Of a stretch of 64,000 bases of DNA, positions 17,249-26,472 are shown one piece after another. The first letter of the stretch is position 1. Each line of letters starts with the position of its first letter. The translations under genes were made by a program, and so were the position numbers. Source of the stretch: Roseospira marina (lineage in GTDB: Bacteria > Pseudomonadota > Alphaproteobacteria > Rhodospirillales > Rhodospirillaceae); NCBI RefSeq assembly GCF_014197855.1, contig NZ_JACIGJ010000005.1, positions 124,001-188,000 on the forward strand, given 5' to 3'. The notes under the pieces were generated by a model, which was not told the DNA's origin, searched no databases, and saw only the letters and a program-made list of their open reading frames with translations.

Positions 17249-18778
17249 TCAGGGGCCGGCGGCGTCGGGAACGAGGGCGGTGGCCATGGCGGCGAACCGC
17301 TCCGAGTCGGCGATCAGGCGTGGCACCTTATGCTGGCCGCCGGCCTTGCCCTGATCCGCCATCCAGGCGGCGAACCCGCCCGGGGCGACGGGGGTGATGC
17401 GCGGCGCGTCCAGGCCCTCGGCTCGGTGCGCTTCGTAGTCCTCGTTTTCGGCCGCCAGCGCCCGGTCGAACGCGGTGCGGAAGGTGGCTTGCGCCGGCTC
17501 GGACGGCGGTGCGGCGAACTCGATCAGAAGGTGATGGTGCGCGGTCTCGCCCCGCCGGGCCGGGACCACCGCACCCATGGTCCAGTCGGTGGCGTCCAGC
17601 CCGGCGTCGGCCCCGGCGCGGGCGACGGCGGCCTCGACCTCGGCGGCGATGAGATGCTCGCCGAAGACGGAGAGGCTCCAGCCGGTGCGGCCGGTCACGA
17701 GCAGGCGCGGCGGATCCGTCTCGACCAGCCGCACCGTGTCGCCGAGGATGTAGGCCCATTGCCCGGCGCAGGTGCTCAGGATCAGGGCGTAGTCCCGCCC
17801 GGTCTCGGCGGTCGCGAGCCAGTGCCGGGTGGGGGTGGGGGCGTCCAGTTCGTCCGTCGGCACGAACTCGAAGAACAGGCCGGTGTCGGCCATCAGCCGC
17901 AGGCCCTCGTCCGGGCCCCGGTCCTGCACGGCGATGAAGCCCTCGGAGGCGGGATAAACCTCGGCGCATTCTGCCCGGCTGCCCGCCAGCAGCGCCTCGA
18001 ACCGGGCGCGGTAGGGGCCGAACGCCACGCCGCCATGGACGAACACCTCCAGGTCTGGAAACAGGGCGCCGAGGGTCTCCGCCCCGGTCGCAGCCATCAG
18101 GCGATCGGCGAGCACCAGCACCCAGGACGGCGTTCCCGACAGCAGCCGGATATCCCGGCCGGGCAGGTCGGCGGTCAGGCGGTCCAGCTTGGTCGGCCAG
18201 TCCGGCAGCAGGGCGATGTCGGGCGGCGGGTAGGACAGGCGGCGCGCGAACCACGGCACGGCGGCGGCCGCGATCCCCGACATGTCCCCGACCTGCACCC
18301 CGGGGGCGGGCGACGACAGGTCGGTGGTGCCGCCCAGCATCACGTTCAGGCCGCCCCAGACGCGGCTGTCGGGCCGGCGCCGCAGATGGAAGGCCAGCAG
18401 GTCGAGCGCAGCGGCGCGGTTCTGGGCCAGCATGGGCCGGGTGACCGGGATGTGCTTGGTGCGACCGCCGGTGGTGCCGCTGGTCACGGCGAAGAACGGC
18501 ACGCGCCCAGGCCAAGAGACGTTCTCCAGCACCGGGAACGGGTCTTGCCAGTAGCCGTCCCACATGTCTTCCCAGCGGCGCAGCGGTACCCGCGCCTGAA
18601 AGTCCGCGACTGAGCGGATGCGGTCGAACCCGTGGTCGCGGCCGAAGCGGGTGGCGCGGGCGCGCCGCACCAGCCCCAGCAGGGTGCGGGCCTGCGCGGC
18701 GACGGCGTCCCGCCGTTCAAGCCGGTGCCGGCGCGCGGCGCACCAGAGACGCAGGGCTGGGGTCAGGTCCGGGATCAT
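17249..18778 (-). CDS. GH3-family acyl-acid-amido synthetase
   Basis: The 509-residue protein is a bacterial member of the GH3 (auxin-responsive) branch of adenylating enzymes. These activate a carboxylate with ATP and couple it to an amino acid amine. The phosphate-binding motif FFAVTSGTTGGRTKHIPVT is at about residues 93-111. VYPASEGFI and SVFGEHL are the other two family motifs, and the C-terminus carries GGQHKVPRL, as in plant GH3. The substrates are unknown. Its stop is far from other genes, but its start lies only 13 bases after the stop of a penicillin-acylase-type hydrolase on the same strand, so they are co-transcribed. Confidence 0.88.
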   Translation of the reverse strand: MIPDLTPALRLWCAARRHRLERRDAVAAQARTLLGLVRRARATRFGRDHGFDRIRSVADFQARVPLRRWEDMWDGYWQDPFPVLENVSWPGRVPFFAVTSGTTGGRTKHIPVTRPMLAQNRAAALDLLAFHLRRRPDSRVWGGLNVMLGGTTDLSSPAPGVQVGDMSGIAAAAVPWFARRLSYPPPDIALLPDWPTKLDRLTADLPGRDIRLLSGTPSWVLVLADRLMAATGAETLGALFPDLEVFVHGGVAFGPYRARFEALLAGSRAECAEVYPASEGFIAVQDRGPDEGLRLMADTGLFFEFVPTDELDAPTPTRHWLATAETGRDYALILSTCAGQWAYILGDTVRLVETDPPRLLVTGRTGWSLSVFGEHLIAAEVEAAVARAGADAGLDATDWTMGAVVPARRGETAHHHLLIEFAAPPSEPAQATFRTAFDRALAAENEDYEAHRAEGLDAPRITPVAPGGFAAWMADQGKAGGQHKVPRLIADSERFAAMATALVPDAAGP

Positions 18779-18791
18779 GGCAATGCCCCGT

Positions 18792-21122
18792 TTACCGCGT
18801 GGCGGTCGGGCGCAGGTGATGGGTCACGGCGGCACCAGCGGCCACCGTCTCCGGCCGCAGGGGTACCTGAACCAGCGTGCCCTGCCGCCACAGGTCGATC
18901 TGGTCGAACTGCGTCGTGCTATTGAACCAGCCGTCCTGGCCGCCGAGCAACACGAAGTAGTTCGCGTCCGGATCGGCCATGTCGGAGATATGCCGGGTCT
19001 GCGCGCCATAGCGGACGGTGTGCGGCTCCACCGTTTCCGGGTGGGCGGCCTTCATCAGGGTTTCCTGGCCGCCGCCGACGGGCACGGTCCCGAACCGGTA
19101 GCGGCCGCCGATGATGGGTGCGGTGCCGAGGACGGTGGCGATGCTCAGGCGGTGCACGTCGCCCCAGGTTTCATACTCGGCAAGGGGGGCTTCCGCCGCC
19201 GCCAGGGCGTCTTGAACCGCCGCGCCGAGGGCCGCATCGTCGGTGACGCCCACGACCTCCAGGATGCGCCATTTGCCGTCGCCGCCGTCCCAGTCCTGCG
19301 GGCGGTCCAACGCCTCCCACAGCGTGGCGGCGAACGGCGCCAGGAAGGCCTGAAAGGCAAGGGCGCCCCGGCTGTTCCCATCATAGCGACCATCCCACGC
19401 GGCGATCTGCCGCCAGACCGGATGCGCGGTCTGCGTCGTGTCCATCCGTTCCGCCAGCGCATCGCGCAGGGCCAGCGCGCTGCGGCTAAGGGTATCCGTT
19501 TGCAGGTCGGCAAGGGCGTCCACGGTCCACGGGGTCTCTCGGCCATGCACCACCTCGGTCAGACGCTCGATCCGGTCGGGGCTGGAGAAGAACCAGCCGA
19601 TCGGGAACGGGCTCGCGCCCGGCGGATTGTTGGCGGAGGCGACGAAGCCCGCGTCGGGATTGGCGATCATCGGCATGTCCGCCGTGCTGGCGATGTCCTC
19701 CCACCACGCCGCAATGGCGTCGGGCGGTTGGATCAGGCGCGTCGGTGCGTCGGCGCTGCGGCGTGGGATCTGGGTCGCGGCCACAAGGCCGATGGTGCCC
19801 GATCGGTCGGCATAGACAAAGTTCTGCGCCGACACGCCGAACGGGGCCAGGGCGGCGCGGAAGTCCTCTAGGCTGTCGGTGCGCGCGGCCTGCAGCAGCG
19901 CGGTGATCTCGTCGGTGACCGTGTGACCGATCCAGCGCAGAGCCACCGTTTCGCCCTCCCCGAACGGCAGCAGGGGCGCATCGGACAGCACCGGGCCGTA
20001 GGGCGAGACGCGGCTTTCGCGCTCCGTATCGAACCAGTACCGCACGCCCAGGGCATGGGTTTCCCGGGTGAAGGCATCCGGCGGCAGGTCTGAGACGTCC
20101 ACCAGATCGCTGGAGGCGGCGCGCATGTTGGTGCCGCCCCAGGCGATGTCCGGCGTTCGGCCGAGCGCGAACAGCGGCAGCGCCACCGGCATCAGGCCCA
20201 CGACATGCAGGCTCGGGCTTTTCACGCCGGCTATCAGCCACAGGTTCGGCTGCGAGACCCCGAGGTGTGGGTCGCTGGCGATCATCGGCGCGCCGGACGC
20301 CGTGCGCGACCCCGCCAGCGCGAGGCTGTTGGAGCCGCGTCCCCAGCCGGACAGGATCGCGGTCAGCATGGTCAGGGCCCGATCGTGACCGGACCGGAGA
20401 TCCGCCGCCTCCGAGACCGCCGCCGCGCTGGACGGCGCGAGCCCGCCGTAGCGCAGTTCGCGGTCCAGCAGGGTGGCGAAGTCGGGCCGGTCGCGCTGTT
20501 TCAGCAGGCCCACCCACTTCAGCCAGTTGATGTCGGTGCCCGCGAGCCGGCCGATGGTGAGGATCTCCTCGGGCCGCCAGGGTTCGCGCTCCAGCCCCAG
20601 AACCGCGAAGTCGTGCGGCAGGTCCTCGACGGTCATGAGGTAGTGGTTGATGCCGTCGGTGAACCGCGTCAGCCAGGTGCGGCTGGCCTCCGGCATGGCC
20701 GCCAGGATGTCCGGGGCCGCGCGGTCGAAGCCGAGCACCCGCAGCGCGTGGTCCAGGTCCAACACGAAGGGGATCGGACCGGCCATCTCCGCCACGCGGC
20801 CCTGGCTGAGCCGGCGCGCGGTTTCCATCTGGCCGAGGCGCAGATGGGCGTGGACCAGCCCCAGGGTGAACGCCGCGTCGGCGTCGCTCGTGGCCTCGAT
20901 GAACGGGATCTGGTGGGGGGCCCAATGCACCGTCACCGGCCCGTCCAGCGGCAGGTTCGCGGTGGGAAAGGCGCTCAGGCGATCCTCGAGCGCGGTGGGT
21001 TCGGGCAGCGGGGTCAGCAGGCCGCAGGCGGCGGTGGCAAGGGCGGACAGTCCGACGAGAGGCGCGCGGAGCCAGGACAGCCAGCGTGGGCCCCGGGGGG
21101 TGACGGTGCGGCGGCGGGGCAT
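18792..21122 (-). CDS. Penicillin acylase family (Ntn) amidase
   Basis: The 776-residue precursor belongs to the self-cleaving Ntn-hydrolase family that hydrolyses amide bonds (penicillins, acyl-homoserine lactones, N-acyl amino acids). A hydrophobic N-terminal segment (PLVGLSALATAAC) gives export and perhaps a lipid anchor; the lipobox is imperfect. The autoprocessing site is RGSNSLALAG, making Ser264 the new N-terminal nucleophile of the beta chain, followed by MIASDPHLG and IAWGGTN, all family landmarks. The size fits. The neighbouring GH3 enzyme makes amides while this one breaks or transfers them. Natural substrate unknown. Confidence 0.9.
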   Translation of the reverse strand: MPRRRTVTPRGPRWLSWLRAPLVGLSALATAACGLLTPLPEPTALEDRLSAFPTANLPLDGPVTVHWAPHQIPFIEATSDADAAFTLGLVHAHLRLGQMETARRLSQGRVAEMAGPIPFVLDLDHALRVLGFDRAAPDILAAMPEASRTWLTRFTDGINHYLMTVEDLPHDFAVLGLEREPWRPEEILTIGRLAGTDINWLKWVGLLKQRDRPDFATLLDRELRYGGLAPSSAAAVSEAADLRSGHDRALTMLTAILSGWGRGSNSLALAGSRTASGAPMIASDPHLGVSQPNLWLIAGVKSPSLHVVGLMPVALPLFALGRTPDIAWGGTNMRAASSDLVDVSDLPPDAFTRETHALGVRYWFDTERESRVSPYGPVLSDAPLLPFGEGETVALRWIGHTVTDEITALLQAARTDSLEDFRAALAPFGVSAQNFVYADRSGTIGLVAATQIPRRSADAPTRLIQPPDAIAAWWEDIASTADMPMIANPDAGFVASANNPPGASPFPIGWFFSSPDRIERLTEVVHGRETPWTVDALADLQTDTLSRSALALRDALAERMDTTQTAHPVWRQIAAWDGRYDGNSRGALAFQAFLAPFAATLWEALDRPQDWDGGDGKWRILEVVGVTDDAALGAAVQDALAAAEAPLAEYETWGDVHRLSIATVLGTAPIIGGRYRFGTVPVGGGQETLMKAAHPETVEPHTVRYGAQTRHISDMADPDANYFVLLGGQDGWFNSTTQFDQIDLWRQGTLVQVPLRPETVAAGAAVTHHLRPTATR

Positions 21123-21197
21123 GACCTCATCCAGGCGGGTGGCGGGATGCCTCCAAGTATGGGGGCGTCCCGCCGAACCGCAAGGGTGGCGTCCGGG

Positions 21198-22205
21198 TCA
21201 GGGGGCGTCGACAGCGCCGGCGTGCGGGTCCTTCGCCAGCCGCCCAGCCTCGCGCCGCGCGCGCCGCAACGCGCCGAGCCCGTCCGGATCGCCGAGGCTC
21301 CACACCGCGCCTCCGATCAGGCCGGTGACCACGGCGGAGATGCCGTACAGCAGGGAGCACGCCAACGCGGTCTCTCCGGGCAGGCCCACGATGCCGAAGC
21401 CCAGGACCAGCGCGCCCTCGCGCAGGCCCCACCCGGCGATGGAAACCGGGACGGCGGCGGTCAGGATGGCCGGCGGAAAGACGAGGGCGATGGTCCACCA
21501 CGGCACCGTCGTGCCCAACGCCAGGGCGTACAGCCAGACCACCGTGATGTCGATCAGGTGGGGCAGCAGCATCAGCGACAGCACCGGGGGCAGGGCGCGG
21601 CGGCTGCCCAGCACGCACCACGCGGATGTGGACAGGGCCACCAGCGGTGCCAGGGCTTTGCGTTTGGCCAGCCCAGCCGGCAGGTGGCGCAGCCCCAGCA
21701 GGATCACCAGACAGCCCAGCCCGCCGAGCACCAGGGTGAGCAGGCCGCGCGCGACCAGCGGATCCTCGGCGCGGACGGCGAGCACCGGCAGCCCCGCCAC
21801 GCACAGCAGGATCAGGCCGAGGAAGCTGAACACCCGGTCCACGACCAGGGTGCGGGTCGCCAGCCCCAGCGGTAGGCCCAGGCGCCAGCCGTTCCACAGC
21901 CGTAGCGCGTCGCCCCCGATCGTCGAGGGCATGGCCTGATTGCCGAACAGGCCGAGCAGCGTGTTGCGCCACGCGGTGCCCAGCGGCAGCGGGCGGTCGT
22001 GGACCGCGAGCACGATCCGCCAGCGCGCCGCCGCGCCCAGGGCCTGGACCTGAAGCAGGACCAGCGCGGCGAGACCGGCGAGTGCCACGTCACCGTCGAG
22101 CCGTGCCCACACGGCGCCGAGATCGACGCCGGACAGGATGACGGCCAACAAGCCGAGCGAAACGGCCGCCTTCAGGCCGCCCAGCAGGAGGGTGCGGGGC
22201 TTCAT
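21198..22205 (-). CDS. Lysylphosphatidylglycerol synthase transmembrane domain (flippase-like) protein
   Basis: The 335-residue integral membrane protein has about eight hydrophobic segments and belongs to the UPF0104/LPG-synthase TM family. It has the family patterns NTLLGLFGNQAMPSTIGGDA and SIAGWGLREGA. In MprF this domain flips aminoacylated lipid; stand-alone members often occur with glycosyltransferases and envelope lipid genes. The soluble aminoacyl-transferase domain of MprF is absent. It overlaps the downstream end of the GT4 gene by 4 bases (ATGA), indicating translational coupling. A role in moving a lipid product of the GT4 or GH3 enzymes is inference. Confidence 0.85.
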   Translation of the reverse strand: MKPRTLLLGGLKAAVSLGLLAVILSGVDLGAVWARLDGDVALAGLAALVLLQVQALGAAARWRIVLAVHDRPLPLGTAWRNTLLGLFGNQAMPSTIGGDALRLWNGWRLGLPLGLATRTLVVDRVFSFLGLILLCVAGLPVLAVRAEDPLVARGLLTLVLGGLGCLVILLGLRHLPAGLAKRKALAPLVALSTSAWCVLGSRRALPPVLSLMLLPHLIDITVVWLYALALGTTVPWWTIALVFPPAILTAAVPVSIAGWGLREGALVLGFGIVGLPGETALACSLLYGISAVVTGLIGGAVWSLGDPDGLGALRRARREAGRLAKDPHAGAVDAP

Positions 22206-23521
22206 GAGCGGGGGCGCCCATGGGCCTGCGCGGCCGCCTGCCAGACCGGCAGCAGGTCCGCCTCCAGCACGTCGCGCCAGGTGGGTACGGTCCGCTCGAC
22301 CACGGCGCGCGCCCGCGCGCCCAAGGCGTCACGCGCAGACGGATCGTTCAGAAGGGGGGCGATCGCCGCCGCCCATGCGGCCGGGTCTTGGGTCTCGACC
22401 AGGATGCCGTCGGTCCCCGGCTTCTCGACGAAGCGCGCGCCACCGTCCCGCGCCGACAGCACGACCGGCAGGCCACAGGCGCGCGCCTCCAGCACGACGT
22501 TGGGCGAGACCTCGCTTTCCGAGGGGAACACGAACAGGTCGGCGCTGGCGTAGAGGTGGGGCAGGGCGTCCTGGGGCAGCGCGCCGGGGGCGGTCGCGTT
22601 CTCCGGCCCGAGCAGGTCCAGGAGGTCGCGCCGTCGGTTGCCTTCGCCGACCGCCAGCACATGGACGGGGTGGCCGGCGTCGATCAGGCGGCGCGCGGCC
22701 TGCCCCAGGGTCATCAGGCGCTTGCTGTCATCGGCCCGCCCGACGAACAGCAGCAGCGGCCGGTCCGCCGGCACGCCGAGGTCAATGCGCAGGCGGGCCC
22801 GGTCGCGGTGGCGTGGGTGGAAGCGCTCCAGGTCGATCCCGCGCCGCAGCCAACTGACCCGCTCCGGTCCCAGGATGCCGTTTGCCAGGGTGCGGTCGGC
22901 CGCCTTGGACACCAGCACCCGGTCGCAGGCGGCCAAGAAGCGAGCGACCTTGCGCCCGGCGTCGCGTCCCAGGCGGCCGGGCACGTCGAGATCGTCCAGA
23001 ACCCGGCGCCCCAGCCATCCGGTCCCGGTCAGCCGGGCCAGGATCTCGCGGGAGTACACCGCCGTGAAGGCGGGCAGATCGGTGTGGATGGAGGCGGTGA
23101 GGGCCGCGCCCCGACGCCGCGCCACCCGACGGGCCGTCTTGGCGAAGGTGAAGGTGTCGGTGGTGTGCAGCACGTCGGCGTTACACAGGGCGCGGGCGAG
23201 GCGCCGGTGATGGGAGGCCAGGTCCGTGTGTCCCGCCCCCTGCTCCAGAAACGGAACCCGGGCGGTCCCGAACGCCGGGGGCAGACCGTGAAAGCGCACG
23301 TGTTCCGTGAGGGGTGTGACGGTCTCCACGTCTTCCATGGTGTAGACGGTCAGATCGAGTGTGCCGGCTGGCAGGCTTGCGGCGGCCTCGGCGAAGCGTT
23401 CCCAACATTTGACGTGGCCGCCGGCGCCTGGACCTCGGGCGAGTGTCACCAGAACGGCAATGGTCAACGGTTGTGGGACAGGCCGGGGGGTGGGGTGGGA
23501 GGCGGTTCGAGAAAGGATCAA
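22202..23521 (-). CDS. Glycosyltransferase family 4
   Basis: The protein is up to 439 residues with a GT-B fold of the GT4 type. The N-terminal domain has LTIAVLVTLARGPGAGGHV, and LRRGIDLERFHP marks the hinge. The C-terminal nucleotide-sugar domain has LLFVGRADDSKR and FPSESEVSPNVVLEARACG, the E-x7-E region. It is a retaining sugar transferase, probably acting at the inner membrane on a lipid or polysaccharide acceptor. The TTG at 23521 gives the longest frame; another TTG at 23467 starts closer to the conserved strand. Neither has a strong Shine-Dalgarno, so the start is uncertain. It leads a four-gene run ending with GH3. Confidence 0.87.
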   Translation of the reverse strand: MILSRTASHPTPRPVPQPLTIAVLVTLARGPGAGGHVKCWERFAEAAASLPAGTLDLTVYTMEDVETVTPLTEHVRFHGLPPAFGTARVPFLEQGAGHTDLASHHRRLARALCNADVLHTTDTFTFAKTARRVARRRGAALTASIHTDLPAFTAVYSREILARLTGTGWLGRRVLDDLDVPGRLGRDAGRKVARFLAACDRVLVSKAADRTLANGILGPERVSWLRRGIDLERFHPRHRDRARLRIDLGVPADRPLLLFVGRADDSKRLMTLGQAARRLIDAGHPVHVLAVGEGNRRRDLLDLLGPENATAPGALPQDALPHLYASADLFVFPSESEVSPNVVLEARACGLPVVLSARDGGARFVEKPGTDGILVETQDPAAWAAAIAPLLNDPSARDALGARARAVVERTVPTWRDVLEADLLPVWQAAAQAHGRPRS

Positions 23522-23913
23522 GGTTCGGGTTCCGGAACAGGCGGCGGATCAAGAAACGACGTCGACGTTGCGGACAGGATCATGGCCGTGGACCCGGAAG
23601 GACGCAACCGCTCCCCGCCGCATGGACGATTGTCGAGGTCACCCTTAGTGCTTGCTTCCATTTTCAAAGATCAGCTATGCGCTGAACTTGTAGATTCATT
23701 AAATTGCCATGAAAGCTCTATTGGTATAGTATGCAGCTAAGGAGGGGGGCTCCGCAGAACATACAATTTTAATCAAGGACTCCAATCGCGACAACATGAA
23801 CCAAATACGGAGCTTTGGTCCAGTTGGCATGTTATGGTGGCGTGGTCCGTTGGACCGTTTCTGTGTTGCCTCCCCGCGTCAAGCAAAAATGCTGAGGGAT
23901 AGGATCGCTTCCG
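23522..23913. other. AT-rich intergenic region upstream of haem chemoreceptor
   Basis: The 392 bases between divergent genes are gene-free. 23640-23800 is unusually AT-rich and holds the promoter candidate listed next plus an AAGGAGGGGGG purine run (23739-23749). No FNR-type TTGAT-N4-ATCAA palindrome was found. Confidence 0.45.
23704..23732 (+). promoter_or_regulatory. Candidate sigma-70 promoter of the haem chemoreceptor gene
   Basis: TTGCCA (23704-23709) and TAGTAT (23727-23732) are separated by 17 bases; TATAGT at 23725 is an overlapping alternative -10. It lies about 180 bases before the ATG in the AT-rich patch. Confidence 0.45.
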
Positions 23914-26265
23914 ATGATGTTCATGAAATCCCTGAATGCCAAAATAACCGCAGCGGTTGTGGCGTTGGTCGCTGTTATCGCGATTATTAACATTGGTTTG
24001 GTGTTTTATTATTCAAATTTGGTGGCAAAGGAAACGGCTCAGCTTTCCGGAAGTATTGACCAGATCATCACCGAGAAGGATGAGTTTACGAACGACATTG
24101 TGAACCAGGCGGTGACGGCGAAGGTTGAGCATCTCGAGGCGGATCAGAGGGCCGCGAGCATCCAGGCGGAAGCGCAGGCCGAAGCGGAGCGCCGGTTCCT
24201 CGCGGGCAAGCACGCCGGCATTTCCGCGTCGGCGACCACGATGATCCGCGCCGCGATGATGAGCGGCCAAGCCAGCACCGCCGAAGACATCATGTTCAAT
24301 CTGTCCGACAACCCGGACGTTCTCGACATTCATTTGTGGCGTACGGACGGTGTCGAGGCGTTCTCGGACAACAGCACCATTGAGCAGGTCAACAGCGCCC
24401 TCGGTACCACGTATTTCGAGCCCCACGACACTGTGCGGGAATCCGCCATTCCGGACGGGCGGCGGCCGGGCCTGACGGCAGCCCTGTCGTCCGCCGAGGG
24501 CACGGCGTCCCAGCCGGGTGAGGTGGAGAACGACGAGGGCAACCTGGAACCGGTCCTGTATTCCTATGTCGTGCTGCACAATGATCCAGAGTGTCAGGGA
24601 TGCCACCGCGAAACGGACAAGCCGCGCGGTGTTCTGGAGGTTGGTGTCTCCCGGGCCGCCCTGGTCAATGTCGAGGAGCAGGCGGCGGAGCGCATGGCGG
24701 CCCTGCGTGAGCAGCAGGACCGAGAGCGCGAAACCCTGACCGCCGAGGCCAGGACCCAGCACGCGGAGTTGCTGGATGCCTCCGCGGCGTACACGCGCGA
24801 CATCGGCGAACGGATCGTCCAGATGAACGACACGCAGGCGCGGTCCAGCGCGGTGCAGTTCGTCGTCAACCCGCTGGCCGCCCTTGGTGTGCTGGCGCTC
24901 ATCGTGTTCATGTTGAGCCGAATGCTCAGCCGTCCTCTGCGGTCCATGACGGCCACCATGGAACGACTCGCCGATGACGACCTGTCGGTCGAGGTGCCGA
25001 GCCAGGATCGCCGTGACGAGATCGGCGAGATGGCCGCAGCGGTACAGGTCTTCAAGGACAACGGATTCAAGCTGAAGAAAATGGCGGCCGAACAGGCGGC
25101 CCAGCACCGCCGCAACGCGCGCCGGGTGCAGGCGGAAATGTTCGCGCTGACCAACGCTCTGTACGAGGAAGTGAACAGCGCGATCGTGCTGGTGCGCTCG
25201 CAGAGCGAGGCGATGCTGTCGGCGGCGCTGGAAATGGCGCGGTCCGTCTCGACCACCGAATCGCAGTCCGATGCCGCGTCGTCCGCCTCCCGGGAGGCCG
25301 CGGGCAGCGTCGACGCGGTGGCTGCGGCCGCCGAGGAAATGGCCAGTTCGATCCAGGAAATCAGCCGACAGGTGACAGCGTCGGCGGCCACGGCGAACCG
25401 CGCAATGACCTCGGCCGAAGCCACCACCGACCGCATTCAGGGCCTGAACCGGGCCGCCAATCAGATCGGCGAGGTTGTCGACCTCATCAACGACATCGCG
25501 AAGCAGACCAATCTGCTCGCGCTCAACGCGACGATCGAGGCCGCGCGTGCCGGAGAGGCCGGCAAGGGCTTTGCCGTGGTCGCCAACGAGGTGAAGACGC
25601 TGGCCAATCAGACCGCGAAGGCGACCGAAGATATCGGTGTGCAGATCGCGGCGGTCCAGGGGGCCACCCAGGAGGCCGTCGCGGCGATTGAGGACATCTC
25701 CAACATCATCCGGGAAATCAACGACATCTCGACCGCCGTCTCCGCCGCCGTGGAGGAGCAGAGTGCGGCCACCAACGAGATCAGCCACAACGCCCAACTC
25801 GCCGCGCGCAACACGCAGGACTCCTCGGACAACATCGAGCATGTGCGCGCCAGCACGGGTGTCACGGGCGAGCAGGCCCGGACCGTCGAGCAGGCGGCGG
25901 AGGATGTGCGCAACCGCATCCGTCAGATGGAAGAGGCCCTCGAAAGGATCGTGAAGAGCGGTTCCGAAGAGGAGCGTCAGGCCAACACCCTGTACACCGT
26001 GAACGTGTCCGCGACCCTGAATCTGGGCGGCCAAAACACCGTGACCTGCCTGTTGCAGGATGTCGCGCGCAGTGGTGTCGGCACGCTTGACCGGGTGTTG
26101 GACAGTGATCGTGGACAGGAGTTCGTGATGAGCATCCCGGGCCTGGGCGATCTGCACGGCAGTGTGGTTGCGCACACCGGCAGCGGCACCCACGTCCGCC
26201 TGGATGCGGGCGACGATGCGTCCCGGCGGCTGAACGCCTTCATCGACGAGCGCATCCAGCCGTAG
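23914..26265 (+). CDS. Methyl-accepting chemotaxis protein with periplasmic c-type haem motif
   Basis: The 783-residue receptor has TM1 at about 9-30 and a periplasmic region of about 280 residues. That region contains Cys227-Gln-Gly-Cys230-His231, a CxxCH haem-c attachment motif, just before [15 protein letters not shown]2 follows near 313-335, then HAMP ([17 protein letters not shown]), the hairpin tip [20 protein letters not shown] around 530-550, and a PilZ-like tail with [12 protein letters not shown] at about 715. Single-haem CxxCH sensor domains in receptors, known in Geobacter and Desulfovibrio, read redox or diatomic gases. This one could steer redox- or oxygen-taxis. ATG at 23914 was chosen; MMFMK offers another Met nearby. 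Confidence 0.92.
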   Translation: MMFMKSLNAKITAAVVALVAVIAIINIGLVFYYSNLVAKETAQLSGSIDQIITEKDEFTNDIVNQAVTAKVEHLEADQRAASIQAEAQAEAERRFLAGKHAGISASATTMIRAAMMSGQASTAEDIMFNLSDNPDVLDIHLWRTDGVEAFSDNSTIEQVNSALGTTYFEPHDTVRESAIPDGRRPGLTAALSSAEGTASQPGEVENDEGNLEPVLYSYVVLHNDPECQGCHRETDKPRGVLEVGVSRAALVNVEEQAAERMAALREQQDRERETLTAEARTQHAELLDASAAYTRDIGERIVQMNDTQARSSAVQFVVNPLAALGVLALIVFMLSRMLSRPLRSMTATMERLADDDLSVEVPSQDRRDEIGEMAAAVQVFKDNGFKLKKMAAEQAAQHRRNARRVQAEMFALTNALYEEVNSAIVLVRSQSEAMLSAALEMARSVSTTESQSDAASSASREAAGSVDAVAAAAEEMASSIQEISRQVTASAATANRAMTSAEATTDRIQGLNRAANQIGEVVDLINDIAKQTNLLALNATIEAARAGEAGKGFAVVANEVKTLANQTAKATEDIGVQIAAVQGATQEAVAAIEDISNIIREINDISTAVSAAVEEQSAATNEISHNAQLAARNTQDSSDNIEHVRASTGVTGEQARTVEQAAEDVRNRIRQMEEALERIVKSGSEEERQANTLYTVNVSATLNLGGQNTVTCLLQDVARSGVGTLDRVLDSDRGQEFVMSIPGLGDLHGSVVAHTGSGTHVRLDAGDDASRRLNAFIDERIQP

Positions 26266-26472
26266 CGCCGCGCCCGAGACCGACGTCGCGCCACCGATCC
26301 GTGTTCGGAACGAATGGCATGGCAGCCTTGCACCGGCCGGGTCCGTTTCGGGTCCGGCCGGCATTGCGTCTGGACAAACGAACGGCGTAGAGTCTCCTGA
26401 GTTCGCGTTTTGGTCGGGGCGTGGTGGCGCGGGGATCCGCGTCCGCTGTGGTGCCGAAGGGAGACGAGACGG

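Noticed and set aside
23796-23990. Small plus-strand frame before the haem receptor
   Set aside because: Overlaps the receptor start, has no recognisable features, and lies in an AT-rich leader.
24013-26364. 783-codon minus-strand frame opposite the haem receptor
   Set aside because: Mirror of a strongly conserved receptor gene; its sequence is His/Arg/Gly-rich without motifs.
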